From NCBI RefSeq assembly GCF_024204665.1, contig NZ_CP100355.1, positions 2,647,451 through 2,711,450 of the forward strand: a stretch of DNA of 64,000 bases. Reading direction: 5' to 3'. The notes beneath the pieces are model-generated. The model searched no databases and was not told where the DNA came from. It worked only from the letters and a program-made list of their open reading frames with translations. How positions within the stretch are numbered: the first letter of the stretch is position 1; each line of letters starts with the position of its first letter. This document shows positions 44,122 to 53,356 of this stretch, piece by piece. The stretch comes from Natronosalvus rutilus. GTDB lineage: Archaea; Halobacteriota; Halobacteria; Halobacteriales; Natrialbaceae. The translations under genes were made by a program, and so were the position numbers.

Positions 44122-44138
44122 GTTCGCATTTGGCGAAC
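44122..44138. promoter_or_regulatory. 17-bp inverted repeat upstream of the second iclR gene
   Basis: GTTCGCATTTGGCGAAC has perfect 6-base arms (GTTCGC, GCGAAC) and a 5-base centre. It lies 21 bases upstream of ATG 44100, overlapping the expected promoter, so it is a good candidate autoregulatory site. Confidence 0.55.
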
Positions 44139-44309
44139 GCCTGGCACTGGTAGCCGGTAGCACCCTCTCCCTGGAAAATACCCAGGTACGGATGCTCGCG
44201 ATAACGCTCCCAGCAATCGAGCGAACGCCGGCGTTCTCATTTCGAAGGGAGCAACAATCGATGTCGACCCGACGATATCGATGGTTCAGCTGGCGACGTT
44301 GGCAACGAC

Positions 44310-45002
44310 TCAGTCCACCACATACTGCTCGAGGAAGCGCGTGTAGAGTCGTCTGGACTCCTGTGCCTTCGTGTACTGGTCGGGCGTGACCGAACGCGAG
44401 AATTGCTGGCGACACCGGTCCGAGGCCAGCCGGTCGCGGAGAATAGTCTCGACCATAGACTGGTCGAATTCGGGGTGGAATTGTATGCCAAAAGCGGGCG
44501 CCCTGGTCGATTCGAACGCCTGTACGCCAGTTCGATTCGTCGCGAGGACTCGCGCGTCCAGGAGCGGTTCCCGAACGTGGTCGCGGTGCCAGCAAAACGA
44601 CGTGATGGTGTGGTCGAAACCGGCGAACAGGTCGTGGTTCGACCCCGCCGTGGTCAGGTCGATGTCCTCGAAACCGGCCGAACGCTCCGGGAGCGTCTCG
44701 ATCGTGCCGCCGAGCACCGACGCAAGGACCTGGTGGCCGAAGCACACGCCTAGGATCGGAATCGCTTCAGCGATGGCGGCGCGGATCGCGTCCTCGAGGT
44801 GGACGAGGAACGGGGGACGTCGGTTGATGCGTGCGTGAGAGCCAGTGATAATCACCGCATCGGCGGTCACAATCGGGTGCAACCGATCGCGTCGGGGGTC
44901 AAGGACGCGAAACTCGACGTCCGGGAATCGATCGGTAACGATGCGCTGGATCGCCGTTCCGTAGTCGAAACGGTTCGGGGGTTGAATGCACGCGAGTCTC
45001 AT
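44310..45002 (-). CDS. class I glutamine amidotransferase-like protein
   Basis: A 230-residue single GATase1 domain. The nucleophile Cys is in GVCFGHQVLASVLGG (about residue 88) and the His-Glu pair is in FGIQFHPEFD (about 175), so the triad is complete. No synthase domain is attached. Such stand-alone proteins resemble GMP synthase small subunits or gamma-glutamyl hydrolases; the partner is unknown. It is divergent from the amidase gene and may belong to the nitrogen-scavenging unit, but this is only by position. Confidence 0.85.
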   Translation of the reverse strand: MRLACIQPPNRFDYGTAIQRIVTDRFPDVEFRVLDPRRDRLHPIVTADAVIITGSHARINRRPPFLVHLEDAIRAAIAEAIPILGVCFGHQVLASVLGGTIETLPERSAGFEDIDLTTAGSNHDLFAGFDHTITSFCWHRDHVREPLLDARVLATNRTGVQAFESTRAPAFGIQFHPEFDQSMVETILRDRLASDRCRQQFSRSVTPDQYTKAQESRRLYTRFLEQYVVD

Positions 45003-45245
45003 GGTGGGGCGTTCGGGGTCGTCTCGAGATCAGCCCGCGGCCGCCGGTGACGGTCCACTCTCACGGATGGACGCCGACTGGGTTTGGATTCACGGCTCGA
45101 CCGACGGCCGGGGCCTCGAGCGTACGCAACGTTCTAACGGAACGTCGCATAACTGTTCGGGTGTCGTCGAATCGTTCGGATCGGAACCAAGGTGCTGTCA
45201 AACGCAAACACTTAACACAGCAGGCTTCGCATCGGTCAGGTGTAC

Positions 45246-46496
45246 ATGATGGTCTCCGAGGAGAGGCTTCGGGCCGACATCGAAGCGAACGCGCGGTTCG
45301 GCGCGTTAGCGGACGTCGACGGCCGCGGGCGAACGGTACTGACGGGAACGGAGGCGAACGAACTGGCGCGCGATCAATTCGTCGACCGGCTCGAGGACGC
45401 GGGTCTCGAGGTGCGAATCGACGCCGTCGGCAACGTCGTCGGCCGGTGGGACCCGCCCGAAGCCGATTCGACAGCGCCCCCCGTCGCGTCGGGGAGCCAT
45501 CTGGACTCGGTGCCGGTCGGCGGCATCTTCGACGGACCGCTCGGCGTCTACGCGGCGCTCGAGGCCGTCCGGGCGATCCAGGAGTCCGATCGATCACTCG
45601 GCCGGCCGATCGACGTGGTGAGCTTTACGGAGGAAGAAGGCCAGCGATTCGGCAACGGATTGCTCGGTTCGTCGGTCGCCACGGGTCGGACGACCGTCGA
45701 CGAGGCGCTTGCCACGGAGGACGACTCGGGAACGGTTCTCGAGGACGCTCTCGAGCACATCGGCTATCGCGGTTCGGGACGCCTCGACGCCGCCGCGTGG
45801 GATGCCTGGCTCGAACTGCACGTCGAACAGGGGACGAAACTCGAGCGAGCGGGGGCGTCGGCGGGCGTCGTCACGTCGATCACGGGGATCACCCACTGTT
45901 ACGTCGACGTCGCCGGCGAAGCCGACCACGCGGGATCGACGCCGATGGGCGACCGAAGCGACGCCCTCGCCGCCGCGAGCGAGATTGTCCTCGACGTCGA
46001 GGACGCGGCCAACCGAATCGTCGTCGACGACTCGCCGTCCGCGGTCGCCACTGTCGGAAAGGCGTCGGTCTCGCCGAACGCGACGAACGTCATTCCGGGG
46101 TCAGTCCGGCTGGGGGTCGACGTCCGGGACGTCGAACCCGAATCGATGGAGGCACTCGTCGAGGCGCTCGAGGAGAGCGCGCGTCGGGTCGAGGCCGAGC
46201 GCGACGTCGACGTAACGGTGACCCGGCCGTACGACATCCCGCCAGAGCCGATGGCTCCTCGGTGTCGTGACGCGATGCTCGAGGCGGGAACGGCGACCGG
46301 CGTCGAGACCGTCCGGATGCACTCCGGCGCGGCCCACGACACGATGAACGTGGCGCGGGTAACCGACGCAGGACTACTGTTCGCCCCGTCTCGAGGTGGG
46401 CTCTCCCACAACCCCCAGGAGTGGACCGACTGGACGGATTGTGCCAGAGCGACGGCCGTCCTCGCCGAGACGATCGCTCGTCTGGCTGACGCGTGA
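45246..46496 (+). CDS. M20-family hydantoinase/carbamoylase (N-carbamoyl amino acid or allantoate-type amidase)
   Basis: A 416-residue metal-dependent amidase. Metal ligands are visible in SGSHLDSVPVGG, IFDGPLGVYAAL, VSFTEEEGQRFGNGLLGS, LELHVEQGTKLE and SRGGLSHNPQEWT. The dimerisation domain holds GEADHAGSTPMGDRSDAL. Members release amino acids from N-carbamoyl derivatives or act on ureides. TATA-like CACTTAAC about 30 bases upstream points to ATG 45246 (GTG 45240 and ATG 45249 are alternatives). It precedes a peptide-type importer, suggesting uptake then intracellular hydrolysis. Confidence 0.9.
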   Translation: MMVSEERLRADIEANARFGALADVDGRGRTVLTGTEANELARDQFVDRLEDAGLEVRIDAVGNVVGRWDPPEADSTAPPVASGSHLDSVPVGGIFDGPLGVYAALEAVRAIQESDRSLGRPIDVVSFTEEEGQRFGNGLLGSSVATGRTTVDEALATEDDSGTVLEDALEHIGYRGSGRLDAAAWDAWLELHVEQGTKLERAGASAGVVTSITGITHCYVDVAGEADHAGSTPMGDRSDALAAASEIVLDVEDAANRIVVDDSPSAVATVGKASVSPNATNVIPGSVRLGVDVRDVEPESMEALVEALEESARRVEAERDVDVTVTRPYDIPPEPMAPRCRDAMLEAGTATGVETVRMHSGAAHDTMNVARVTDAGLLFAPSRGGLSHNPQEWTDWTDCARATAVLAETIARLADA

Positions 46497-46609
46497 AATC
46501 GCTCGTTTAGCCGACGCGTGGAGGTGCAAGTGTGAATTAGTGGCCGAGCGAATCCACGTCTCGAGTGGCCGAGACGCCCTTCTATGGGGTTTGAACGCGG
46601 AAATGCGTA

Positions 46610-46619
46610 CATTTATATG
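46610..46619 (+). promoter_or_regulatory. TATA box of the Dpp-type importer operon
   Basis: CATTTATATG ends 27 bases before the ATG at 46647, matching leaderless spacing. It drives dppA and probably the four genes after it. Confidence 0.6.
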
Positions 46620-46646
46620 TGATGACTATGGTACTCATAAACAGGC

Positions 46647-48284
46647 ATGGCAAGTCATAACAGTAGCCCGGAGACTGCCGATTCGTCGACGGGCCCGAGC
46701 CGTCGACTCTTCGTGAAGGCGGCCGCCGCAGGGGTGCCGATCGCGTTCGCCGGGTGCCTCGGTGGCGGTGGCGATGGGAATGGAAACGGAAACGGCATCG
46801 GCAACGGGAACGGCAATCAGACAGGACCCGACGCCGAGGAGGGCGACCCGGTCGAGGGCGGGGAACTCCTCTGGGGTGGCAGCGTTCCCGTCCAGAGTCT
46901 CGATCCACACTTCGAGAGCGCAGCGGCGAGCGCACGCGTCCTCGAGAACATCACGCAGGGGCTGGTGCGAGTGAACTGGGACTACGAACTCGAGCCGCTG
47001 CTGGCCGAGGACTGGGAGAGTTCGGACGACAACCTCGAGTTGACGTTCACTATCCGCCAGGGGGTCCAGTTCCACGACGGCACCGAGCTGACCGCCGACG
47101 ACGTGCTCGCCTCCTTTACCCGAATCGAGGAGAACGAGGGACTGGCCGCCGATTATATGGCGCTGGTCGACTCGATGGAGGCGCCGGACGACCAAACGTT
47201 CGTCATGCAGCTCAGCGAGCCGTTCGCGCCGATGCTCTCGCGGATGGCGACCTCGCACATGCACATCCTCACGGCCGAGCAGGCCGAGCAGGATACGGTC
47301 AACGAGCCGGTCGGGACCGGCCCGTTCCAGTTCGAGAGCATGGAGCTCGACTCCGAGTTCGTGATGACGAAGTTCGACGACTACTGGGACGACGAACTCC
47401 CCTACCTCGACAGGGTCACCAAATCCGAGATTTCGGACAACGACAACCGCCTCAACACGTTCGAGGCCGGCGAAGTCGACTTCATCAACGACGTCCCGCC
47501 GCGACACGCCGAGTCCCTCGAAGGCGACTCGAGCATCGACTTCATCAGCCGGTTCCCGAAGTCGCTCGTCTACCTGGGGGTCAACTGCACGGAGGAGCCG
47601 TTCGACAGCCGAGACGCTCGACTGGCCCTCGAGTACGCCATCGACAAGAACGAGGTTATGGAGGCGGCGCTGTACGGCCAGGGCCAGGTCGCAGCCAGTC
47701 CCGCCGCGCCGGGGAGCGAGTGGGAGCACCCGGATCTGGAGCCCCGGCCGCAGGACTACGAACTCGCCCAGGAGCACCTCGACGCTGCCGGGTACTCGGA
47801 CGGGTTCGAGGCGACGTTCCAGATCCCGGAGCAGTACAACGACCAGGTGACTGCCGCGCAGGTCATCGAATCCCAGGCGGCAGAGGTTGGGATTAACCTC
47901 AACATTCAGCTCATCACCTGGAGCAACTGGCTCAGCGACGTCTACACCGACCGGAACTTCCAGGCGACGACGAGTTCGTACCTGGCGCTGTGGTTCCCGG
48001 ACGCCGGCTTCCACCGACCGCTCCACTCCGAGGGGGCGTTCTTCTTCACCGGCTGGGAGGACGAGGAGTACGACAGCCTCATCGACGAGGCACGCCAACT
48101 CTACGAAATCGAAGAGCGCGCGCCGCTGTACCACGAGGCCGCCGAGATTCTGCAAGAGCGCCGGTCGGGTCACATACTGCTGTACTGGATGCCGACGCTG
48201 ATGGCCCGTCAACCCAACTACAAGGGCGAGGTCATGTCGCCCGACGGATCGACTTTCAGATTCGAAAACACCTGGATGGAGTAA
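46647..48284 (+). CDS. peptide/ureide ABC transporter substrate-binding lipoprotein, DppA type
   Basis: A 545-residue receptor. The Tat signal SRRLFVKAAAAGVPIAFAGC is followed by a Gly/Asn linker. The SBP family 5 core includes LLWGGSVPVQSLDPHFESAA, FTIRQGVQFHDGTELTADDV, NEPVGTGPFQFESM and DARLALEYAIDKNEVMEAAL. Such proteins bind di/oligopeptides, but also nickel, opines or sugars, so the ligand is open. It is the first gene of a five-gene operon. Confidence 0.93.
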   Translation: MASHNSSPETADSSTGPSRRLFVKAAAAGVPIAFAGCLGGGGDGNGNGNGIGNGNGNQTGPDAEEGDPVEGGELLWGGSVPVQSLDPHFESAAASARVLENITQGLVRVNWDYELEPLLAEDWESSDDNLELTFTIRQGVQFHDGTELTADDVLASFTRIEENEGLAADYMALVDSMEAPDDQTFVMQLSEPFAPMLSRMATSHMHILTAEQAEQDTVNEPVGTGPFQFESMELDSEFVMTKFDDYWDDELPYLDRVTKSEISDNDNRLNTFEAGEVDFINDVPPRHAESLEGDSSIDFISRFPKSLVYLGVNCTEEPFDSRDARLALEYAIDKNEVMEAALYGQGQVAASPAAPGSEWEHPDLEPRPQDYELAQEHLDAAGYSDGFEATFQIPEQYNDQVTAAQVIESQAAEVGINLNIQLITWSNWLSDVYTDRNFQATTSSYLALWFPDAGFHRPLHSEGAFFFTGWEDEEYDSLIDEARQLYEIEERAPLYHEAAEILQERRSGHILLYWMPTLMARQPNYKGEVMSPDGSTFRFENTWME

Positions 48285-48342
48285 TCCGTGAGTTCACGTG
48301 CGTACTGCTACCACACCCACGCGACACAGACCACTTGCATAG

Positions 48343-49302
48343 ATGGCGTTCGTTAGCTACCTGGCAAAGCGCCTCGGGTTCATGGCGATCACGCTGTTCC
48401 TCGTGTCGCTCATCACCTTCGGGCTCACGAACATCCTGCCCGGGAACGTGGCGCTGTTGATCCTCGGCCCGAACGCGAACGACGCATCGATCGCCCAGCT
48501 CGAGGCACAGCTAGGGCTTGATCAGCCGCTGTATTTGCAGTACGTCGACTGGGTCGTCGGCTTGCTCCAGGGAGACATGGGCACGTCGCTCCGGTACGGG
48601 ACGCCGGTCGTCGACCTGATCGGCGTCAGGCTCCCGCGGTCGCTGCTGCTCGCCATCTCCGCGACGATCGTTTCGGTGACCCTCTCGATCCCACTTGGCG
48701 TCATCGCCGCGGTCAAGAAGAACACCCCGACCGACCTGACGGCGTCGATGCTCGCGTTCGTCGGCCTCTCGCTCCCCATCTTCCTGTGGGGGCTGGTGTT
48801 CATCTACGTGTTCGCGCTCACCCTCGGCGGCTTCCCGACTCGCGGCTACGTCTCGCCGATGGACGATCCCGTGGCGGCGGCCCACCACCTCGCACTGCCC
48901 GCGAGCGCGATGGGCGTCGCGCTGACGGCCTACATCATGCGCATGACCCGTTCGAGCATGATCGACGAACTGGGTGAGGACTACGTCGAATTCGCCCGGT
49001 CGAAGGGGCTCAGCGAGCGGGCGGTCGTGGTTCGCCACGCGCTGAAAAACGCCGCGATTCCCGTCATCACGGTCATCGCGTTCCAGTTCAGTTACGCCTT
49101 CGGGGGCGTCGTCGTCCTCGAGCAGGTGTTCTCCTGGCCGGGGATCGGCCAGTTGACGCTGACGGCCATCGAGAACCGCGACATCCCCCTCTTGCAGGGG
49201 TGTATCATCGTCATCGCACTGATCTACATGGTCTCGAACTTCCTCGCGGACACGTTCTACGCGTACGTCGATCCGCGAATCCGCTACGGAGGGTCCGAGT
49301 AA
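48343..49302 (+). CDS. ABC transporter permease, DppB type
   Basis: A 319-residue, six-helix permease. It opens with the classic LAKRLGFMAITLFLVSLITF and NILPGNVALLILG. The coupling loop is YVEFARSKGLSERAVVVRHA, and it ends NFLADTFYAYVDPRIRYG. It starts 58 bases after dppA and overlaps dppC by one base. Confidence 0.95.
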   Translation: MAFVSYLAKRLGFMAITLFLVSLITFGLTNILPGNVALLILGPNANDASIAQLEAQLGLDQPLYLQYVDWVVGLLQGDMGTSLRYGTPVVDLIGVRLPRSLLLAISATIVSVTLSIPLGVIAAVKKNTPTDLTASMLAFVGLSLPIFLWGLVFIYVFALTLGGFPTRGYVSPMDDPVAAAHHLALPASAMGVALTAYIMRMTRSSMIDELGEDYVEFARSKGLSERAVVVRHALKNAAIPVITVIAFQFSYAFGGVVVLEQVFSWPGIGQLTLTAIENRDIPLLQGCIIVIALIYMVSNFLADTFYAYVDPRIRYGGSE

Positions 49303-50183
49303 TGTCGACCGAACGCTTCCGGCTGACCGACGAGAAGAAGGCCCACTACGGCCGCTTCGCCCGCCAGTTCCGCCGGAACCAGAAGGCGATGATCGGGTTG
49401 CTCATCGTCATCGCCCTCTTCGCGACGGCGATACTCGCACCGTTCGTCGTTCCCCACGATCCGGAGGCGACCAACGTCCAGGACCGCGAAATCGCGCCGT
49501 CGCTCGAGCACCCGATGGGAACCGACGACCTCGGTCGCGACATCTTCAGTCGCGTGATGATGGGAGCCCGGATCTCGCTGTACGTCGGGTTCACCTCGAT
49601 CAGTGCGGCGATGGTCATGGGAACGACCATCGGCGTCGTCGCCGGCTACTACCAGGGGCTTATCGACGAGGGACTCATGCGCGGCATGGACGCGATGATG
49701 TCGTTTCCGCCGATCCTGCTGGCGCTGACCATCGTTGCCGTCCTCGAGCCCAGTCTCAACAACGTGATCCTCGCGCTCGCGTTCGTGTACACGCCGTTCA
49801 TCGCCAGGGTCGCCCGCAGCGCGGCGCTGTCGGTGCGCAACGAATCGTTCGTCGAAGCCGCCGTCGCCCGCGGGGAGAGCGACGGCTACATCATCTTCCG
49901 GGAGGTGCTGCCCAACTGCGTCGGACCGTTGCTCGTCCAGGGGTCGATCAACGTCGCGTTCACCATGTTGCTCGAGGCGAGCCTTTCGTTCCTCGGGCTG
50001 GGCGTCCAGCCGCCGACCCCCTCATGGGGCCTGATGATCAACCAGGGCTGGGCCTTCATGGGCGACGCGCCGTGGCTCGTGTTCTTCCCGGCGGCCGCCA
50101 TCGCCGTCGCCGTCATCGGGTTCAACCTGCTGGGTGACGGCCTCCGCGACGTCCTCGATCCCAAGGGGGAGATCATCGAATGA
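49302..50183 (+). CDS. ABC transporter permease, DppC type
   Basis: A 293-residue permease. The start at 49302 overlaps the last base of the dppB stop; the frame is open further upstream inside dppB, but homology begins STERFRLTDEKKAHYGRFAR. HPMGTDDLGRDIFSRVMMGA and the coupling loop FVEAAVARGESDGYIIFREV are family marks. It overlaps the next gene by ATGA. Confidence 0.95.
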   Translation: MSTERFRLTDEKKAHYGRFARQFRRNQKAMIGLLIVIALFATAILAPFVVPHDPEATNVQDREIAPSLEHPMGTDDLGRDIFSRVMMGARISLYVGFTSISAAMVMGTTIGVVAGYYQGLIDEGLMRGMDAMMSFPPILLALTIVAVLEPSLNNVILALAFVYTPFIARVARSAALSVRNESFVEAAVARGESDGYIIFREVLPNCVGPLLVQGSINVAFTMLLEASLSFLGLGVQPPTPSWGLMINQGWAFMGDAPWLVFFPAAAIAVAVIGFNLLGDGLRDVLDPKGEIIE

Positions 50184-52351
50184 CCTCGAGACAGACCACC
50201 GACACCACGCCGACGACAGACGCCGACAGTATCGCCAGCGACTCGCTCCTCGCGGTCGAGGACCTCCGCACGCAGTTCCGGACCGAGGACGGAGTCGTTA
50301 CCGCAGTCGACGACGTCTCGTTCGCCCTCGAGCGCGGCGAGGTGATGGGCATCGTCGGCGAGTCGGGGGCGGGAAAGAGCGTAACCGCGAAGTCGATCAT
50401 GCGCCTGATCCGCTACCCGGGCGAAATCGTCTCCGGGTCGGTCACCTTCGACGGGACGGACCTCCTCACGCTCACCGAGAAGGAGATGCGGAGCGTCCGC
50501 GGGAACAGGATCACGCTGATCCCGCAGGATCCGATGACTTCTCTCAATCCCGTGCTCACCGTGGGTCAGCAGATCGTCGAAACGATCCGGCTCCACCAGG
50601 ACGTCGGCGAGAGCGAGGCTCGCGAAATCGCCATCGAGGCGATGGAGGAAGTCGAGATTCCGGACCCGGCGTCGCGCATCGACGAGTACCCCCATGAGTT
50701 CTCCGGGGGGATGCGCCAGCGGGTGTTGATCGCCATCGGACTGGCCTGCGAGCCGGACCTGATCATCGCCGACGAGCCGACGACGGCGCTCGACGTGACG
50801 ACCCAGGCGAAGATCCTGGACCTGCTGAACGACCTCCGTGAGGAGCGCGGCGTCTCGATCCTGATGATTACCCACAACCTGGGCGTCGTCGCCCAGACCT
50901 GTGACCGCGTCGGCGTCATGTACGCCGGCAACCTCGTCGAGACGGGCCGCGTCGACAACGTCTTCGAACAGCCGAGACACCCCTACACGCGCACGCTCAT
51001 CGACGCGATTCCGGCGGTCGACTCGGACCGGAACCGGCTCTACGCCCTCGATGGGTCGATGCCGGACCTCAAGACCTTGCCGGACGGGTGTAACTTCGCC
51101 GACCGGTGTCCACACGCCGTCGAGGCGTGTCGTTCCGGCGGTGACCCACCTCTCGAGCCGGTCGCGGGTGCCCCGCCAGACGCCCAGGCGGCGTGTATCC
51201 GAACCGACGAACTCAACCTCTCGGAGCCGGCCGTCGAGGAGGGCGTCGAACGTCGACACCACGAGACGCGCACGGACGCGGAGCCGTTGCTCGAGGTTCG
51301 CGACCTGGAGAAGCACTTCCCGGCGGGTGACGGACTCTTCGGGAATCTCGCACTGGCCCGAACCGAGAGTGGCGGGCTGACGCTCGAGCGCCGGTACGTC
51401 GAGGCGGTCGACGGCGTAAGCTTCACGATCGATCGCGGCGAGACGGTCGGTCTGGTCGGCGAGAGTGGCTGTGGGAAGTCGACGGTCGCCCGGACCGTGA
51501 TGCAGTTGCTCGAGCCCACCGGCGGCGAGGTCTACTTCGATGGCCACCCGTTGCACGAACTCGGAAAGAAGGACATTCGGAGCCTCCGCAAGGAGATGCA
51601 GATCATCTTCCAGGACCCCAAGAGCTCGCTCAACCCGCGCAAGACGGTCGCCCAGATCATCGGCCGGGGGATGGCGAAACACGGCATCGCGACGGGAGAC
51701 GATAAGCGTGCCCGGATCGAGGAGTTGCTCGAGCGCGTCGGGCTCTCGGCGAGCGACGCCGACAAGTATCCGCACCAGTTCTCGGGCGGCCAGCAACAAC
51801 GGATCGCCATCGCGAACGCGCTCGCGGTCGAACCCGACCTCATCGTCTGTGACGAACCCGTCTCCGCGCTGGACGTGAGCGTCCAGGCACAGATCCTCAA
51901 CCTGCTCGACGACATCCAGGACGAATTCGGTCTCTCGTACCTGTTCATCTCCCACAACATCAGCGTCGTCCAGCACCTCTGTGATCGCGTTGCGGTGATG
52001 TACCTCGGGAAAATCGCCGAGCTAGGTACCGTCGAAGAGGTGTTCAATCCGCCGTATCACCCCTACACGGAGAGTCTGCTGTCGGCGGTTCCGCACGCGA
52101 ACCCGAACCGGGAGACCGAGCGTATCCTCCTCGAGGGGACGGTCCCGAGCCCGCTCGACCCGCCGACTGGCTGTCCGTTCCACACGCGCTGTCCGAAGAA
52201 GATCGGCGACGTGTGCGAGACGGACGAGCCGCATCCCGAGCCGGTCACCGCGGAGAGCGATCACCGGATCGCCTGTCACCTCTCGGTCGAGGAGATGAGC
52301 CAGCCGGTACACGGCCGCGCGCCCACCGCGTCGGAGACGGACCGACCGTGA
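50180..52351 (+). CDS. fused ABC ATPase, DppD-DppF in one chain
   Basis: A 723-residue protein with two complete nucleotide-binding domains. The first has Walker A GESGAGKS (about residue 60), FSGGMRQR and [15 protein letters not shown]. The second has Walker A GESGCGKS (about 427), FSGGQQQR and [15 protein letters not shown]. Each is followed by the oligopeptide ATPase C-terminal Cys motif ([13 protein letters not shown] and [15 protein letters not shown]), which in relatives binds a 4Fe-4S cluster. Bacterial systems usually have two genes; the fusion fixes a heterodimer. It overlaps the DUF1028 gene. Confidence 0.95.
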   Translation: MTSRQTTDTTPTTDADSIASDSLLAVEDLRTQFRTEDGVVTAVDDVSFALERGEVMGIVGESGAGKSVTAKSIMRLIRYPGEIVSGSVTFDGTDLLTLTEKEMRSVRGNRITLIPQDPMTSLNPVLTVGQQIVETIRLHQDVGESEAREIAIEAMEEVEIPDPASRIDEYPHEFSGGMRQRVLIAIGLACEPDLIIADEPTTALDVTTQAKILDLLNDLREERGVSILMITHNLGVVAQTCDRVGVMYAGNLVETGRVDNVFEQPRHPYTRTLIDAIPAVDSDRNRLYALDGSMPDLKTLPDGCNFADRCPHAVEACRSGGDPPLEPVAGAPPDAQAACIRTDELNLSEPAVEEGVERRHHETRTDAEPLLEVRDLEKHFPAGDGLFGNLALARTESGGLTLERRYVEAVDGVSFTIDRGETVGLVGESGCGKSTVARTVMQLLEPTGGEVYFDGHPLHELGKKDIRSLRKEMQIIFQDPKSSLNPRKTVAQIIGRGMAKHGIATGDDKRARIEELLERVGLSASDADKYPHQFSGGQQQRIAIANALAVEPDLIVCDEPVSALDVSVQAQILNLLDDIQDEFGLSYLFISHNISVVQHLCDRVAVMYLGKIAELGTVEEVFNPPYHPYTESLLSAVPHANPNRETERILLEGTVPSPLDPPTGCPFHTRCPKKIGDVCETDEPHPEPVTAESDHRIACHLSVEEMSQPVHGRAPTASETDRP

Positions 52352-53019
52352 CGTTCTCCATCTGCGCGACGGTCGACGGCAGTCACGGCGTCGCAATCGC
52401 GACGAAGGCCATCGCCGTCGGATCGACCGCGCCGTTCGTCTGCAGGAAGGGGGCCGTCTGCACGCAGGCGACGACCAGCACGCCTCTCGGAGTGCGAGCG
52501 GTCCGGGCCCTCGAGGCAGGAGCGACCGTCGAGGACGCCGTCGAGTCCCAACTCGCGGACGACCCCGACGCCGCCGTTCGGCAGGTTCACGGCGTCGACG
52601 CTGGCGGCGACACGGTCGCGGTGACCGGTTCGGAGTGCGTCCCCGTCGCCGGTGACCTCGAGGGGGAGGGGTACACCGTCGCAGGCAACATGCTCGAATC
52701 GGCGGACGTACTGGCGGTTATGGCCGATACGTTCGAATCCTCGAGTGGGGAACCCCTGGATCGGCGACTCCTGGACGCTCTTCGGGCAGGCGAGGACGCT
52801 GGGGGCGACAAACGCGGCGAGCACGCCCAGAGCGCTGCCCTGCGCGTGTTCGACCCCGACGACCCCCGTCTCGCTCACGACCTCCGGGTCGACGAGCACG
52901 ACGACGCGGTCGCGGAACTCGAGCGGATTCACGATCTGGCGACGACCGTGGGAAACGAGTGGGAAGAAGCGTATCCTCGAGCGAACGTACAGCGATATCC
53001 CAAGCGTAATTCACAGTAG
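52348..53019 (+). CDS. DUF1028 protein, last gene of the Dpp operon
   Basis: A 223-residue soluble protein. GTG overlaps the ATPase stop (GTGA), and homology begins exactly there with [20 protein letters not shown]. Further signatures are AVCTQATTSTPLGVRAVRAL, YTVAGNMLES and DPRLAHDLRVDEHDDAVAEL. The family is predicted to have an Ntn-hydrolase-like fold and often sits beside peptide importers and amidases, suggesting a hydrolase for the imported substrate. No activity is established that I know of. Confidence 0.85.
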   Translation: MTFSICATVDGSHGVAIATKAIAVGSTAPFVCRKGAVCTQATTSTPLGVRAVRALEAGATVEDAVESQLADDPDAAVRQVHGVDAGGDTVAVTGSECVPVAGDLEGEGYTVAGNMLESADVLAVMADTFESSSGEPLDRRLLDALRAGEDAGGDKRGEHAQSAALRVFDPDDPRLAHDLRVDEHDDAVAELERIHDLATTVGNEWEEAYPRANVQRYPKRNSQ

Positions 53020-53356
53020 ACAATTATACTCTAGAAAAATATATTAACTGTTTTAGATATTCGCGTTGATGATGTTCATGAAACGGCTTATCCCCCGTAT
53101 TTCCCCGTTACAGGCGATTTTGGTCTTTTCGTTTCGTCCTGTATCCTATTCTTAAATAGTCTCCTATTGTTCACTTATATTGGCTTTAAAACGTCGTATT
53201 ATGTAATATCCGAGTTTTGGATGAGCTTTGGGAGAAACCTCTAAGAAATTCGCTACTTTAGGTTATCAGTAATTAAAATTTTATGTCTAACAGCCAGACG
53301 CATCACCGCCTAGCGGCGCTCAGACAGCCGGAGAAAACGAAGCGAAGCGGATGGGT
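53020..53356. other. AT-rich intergenic region
   Basis: No gene is supported. It has many T-runs and TATA-like patches on both strands (for example TTAAATAG near 53153 and TTAAAATTTTATG near 53274). A small CGCC-TAGC-GGCG stem lies near 53308. It separates the Dpp operon from a convergent hydrolase gene and may hold terminators for both. Confidence 0.4.
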
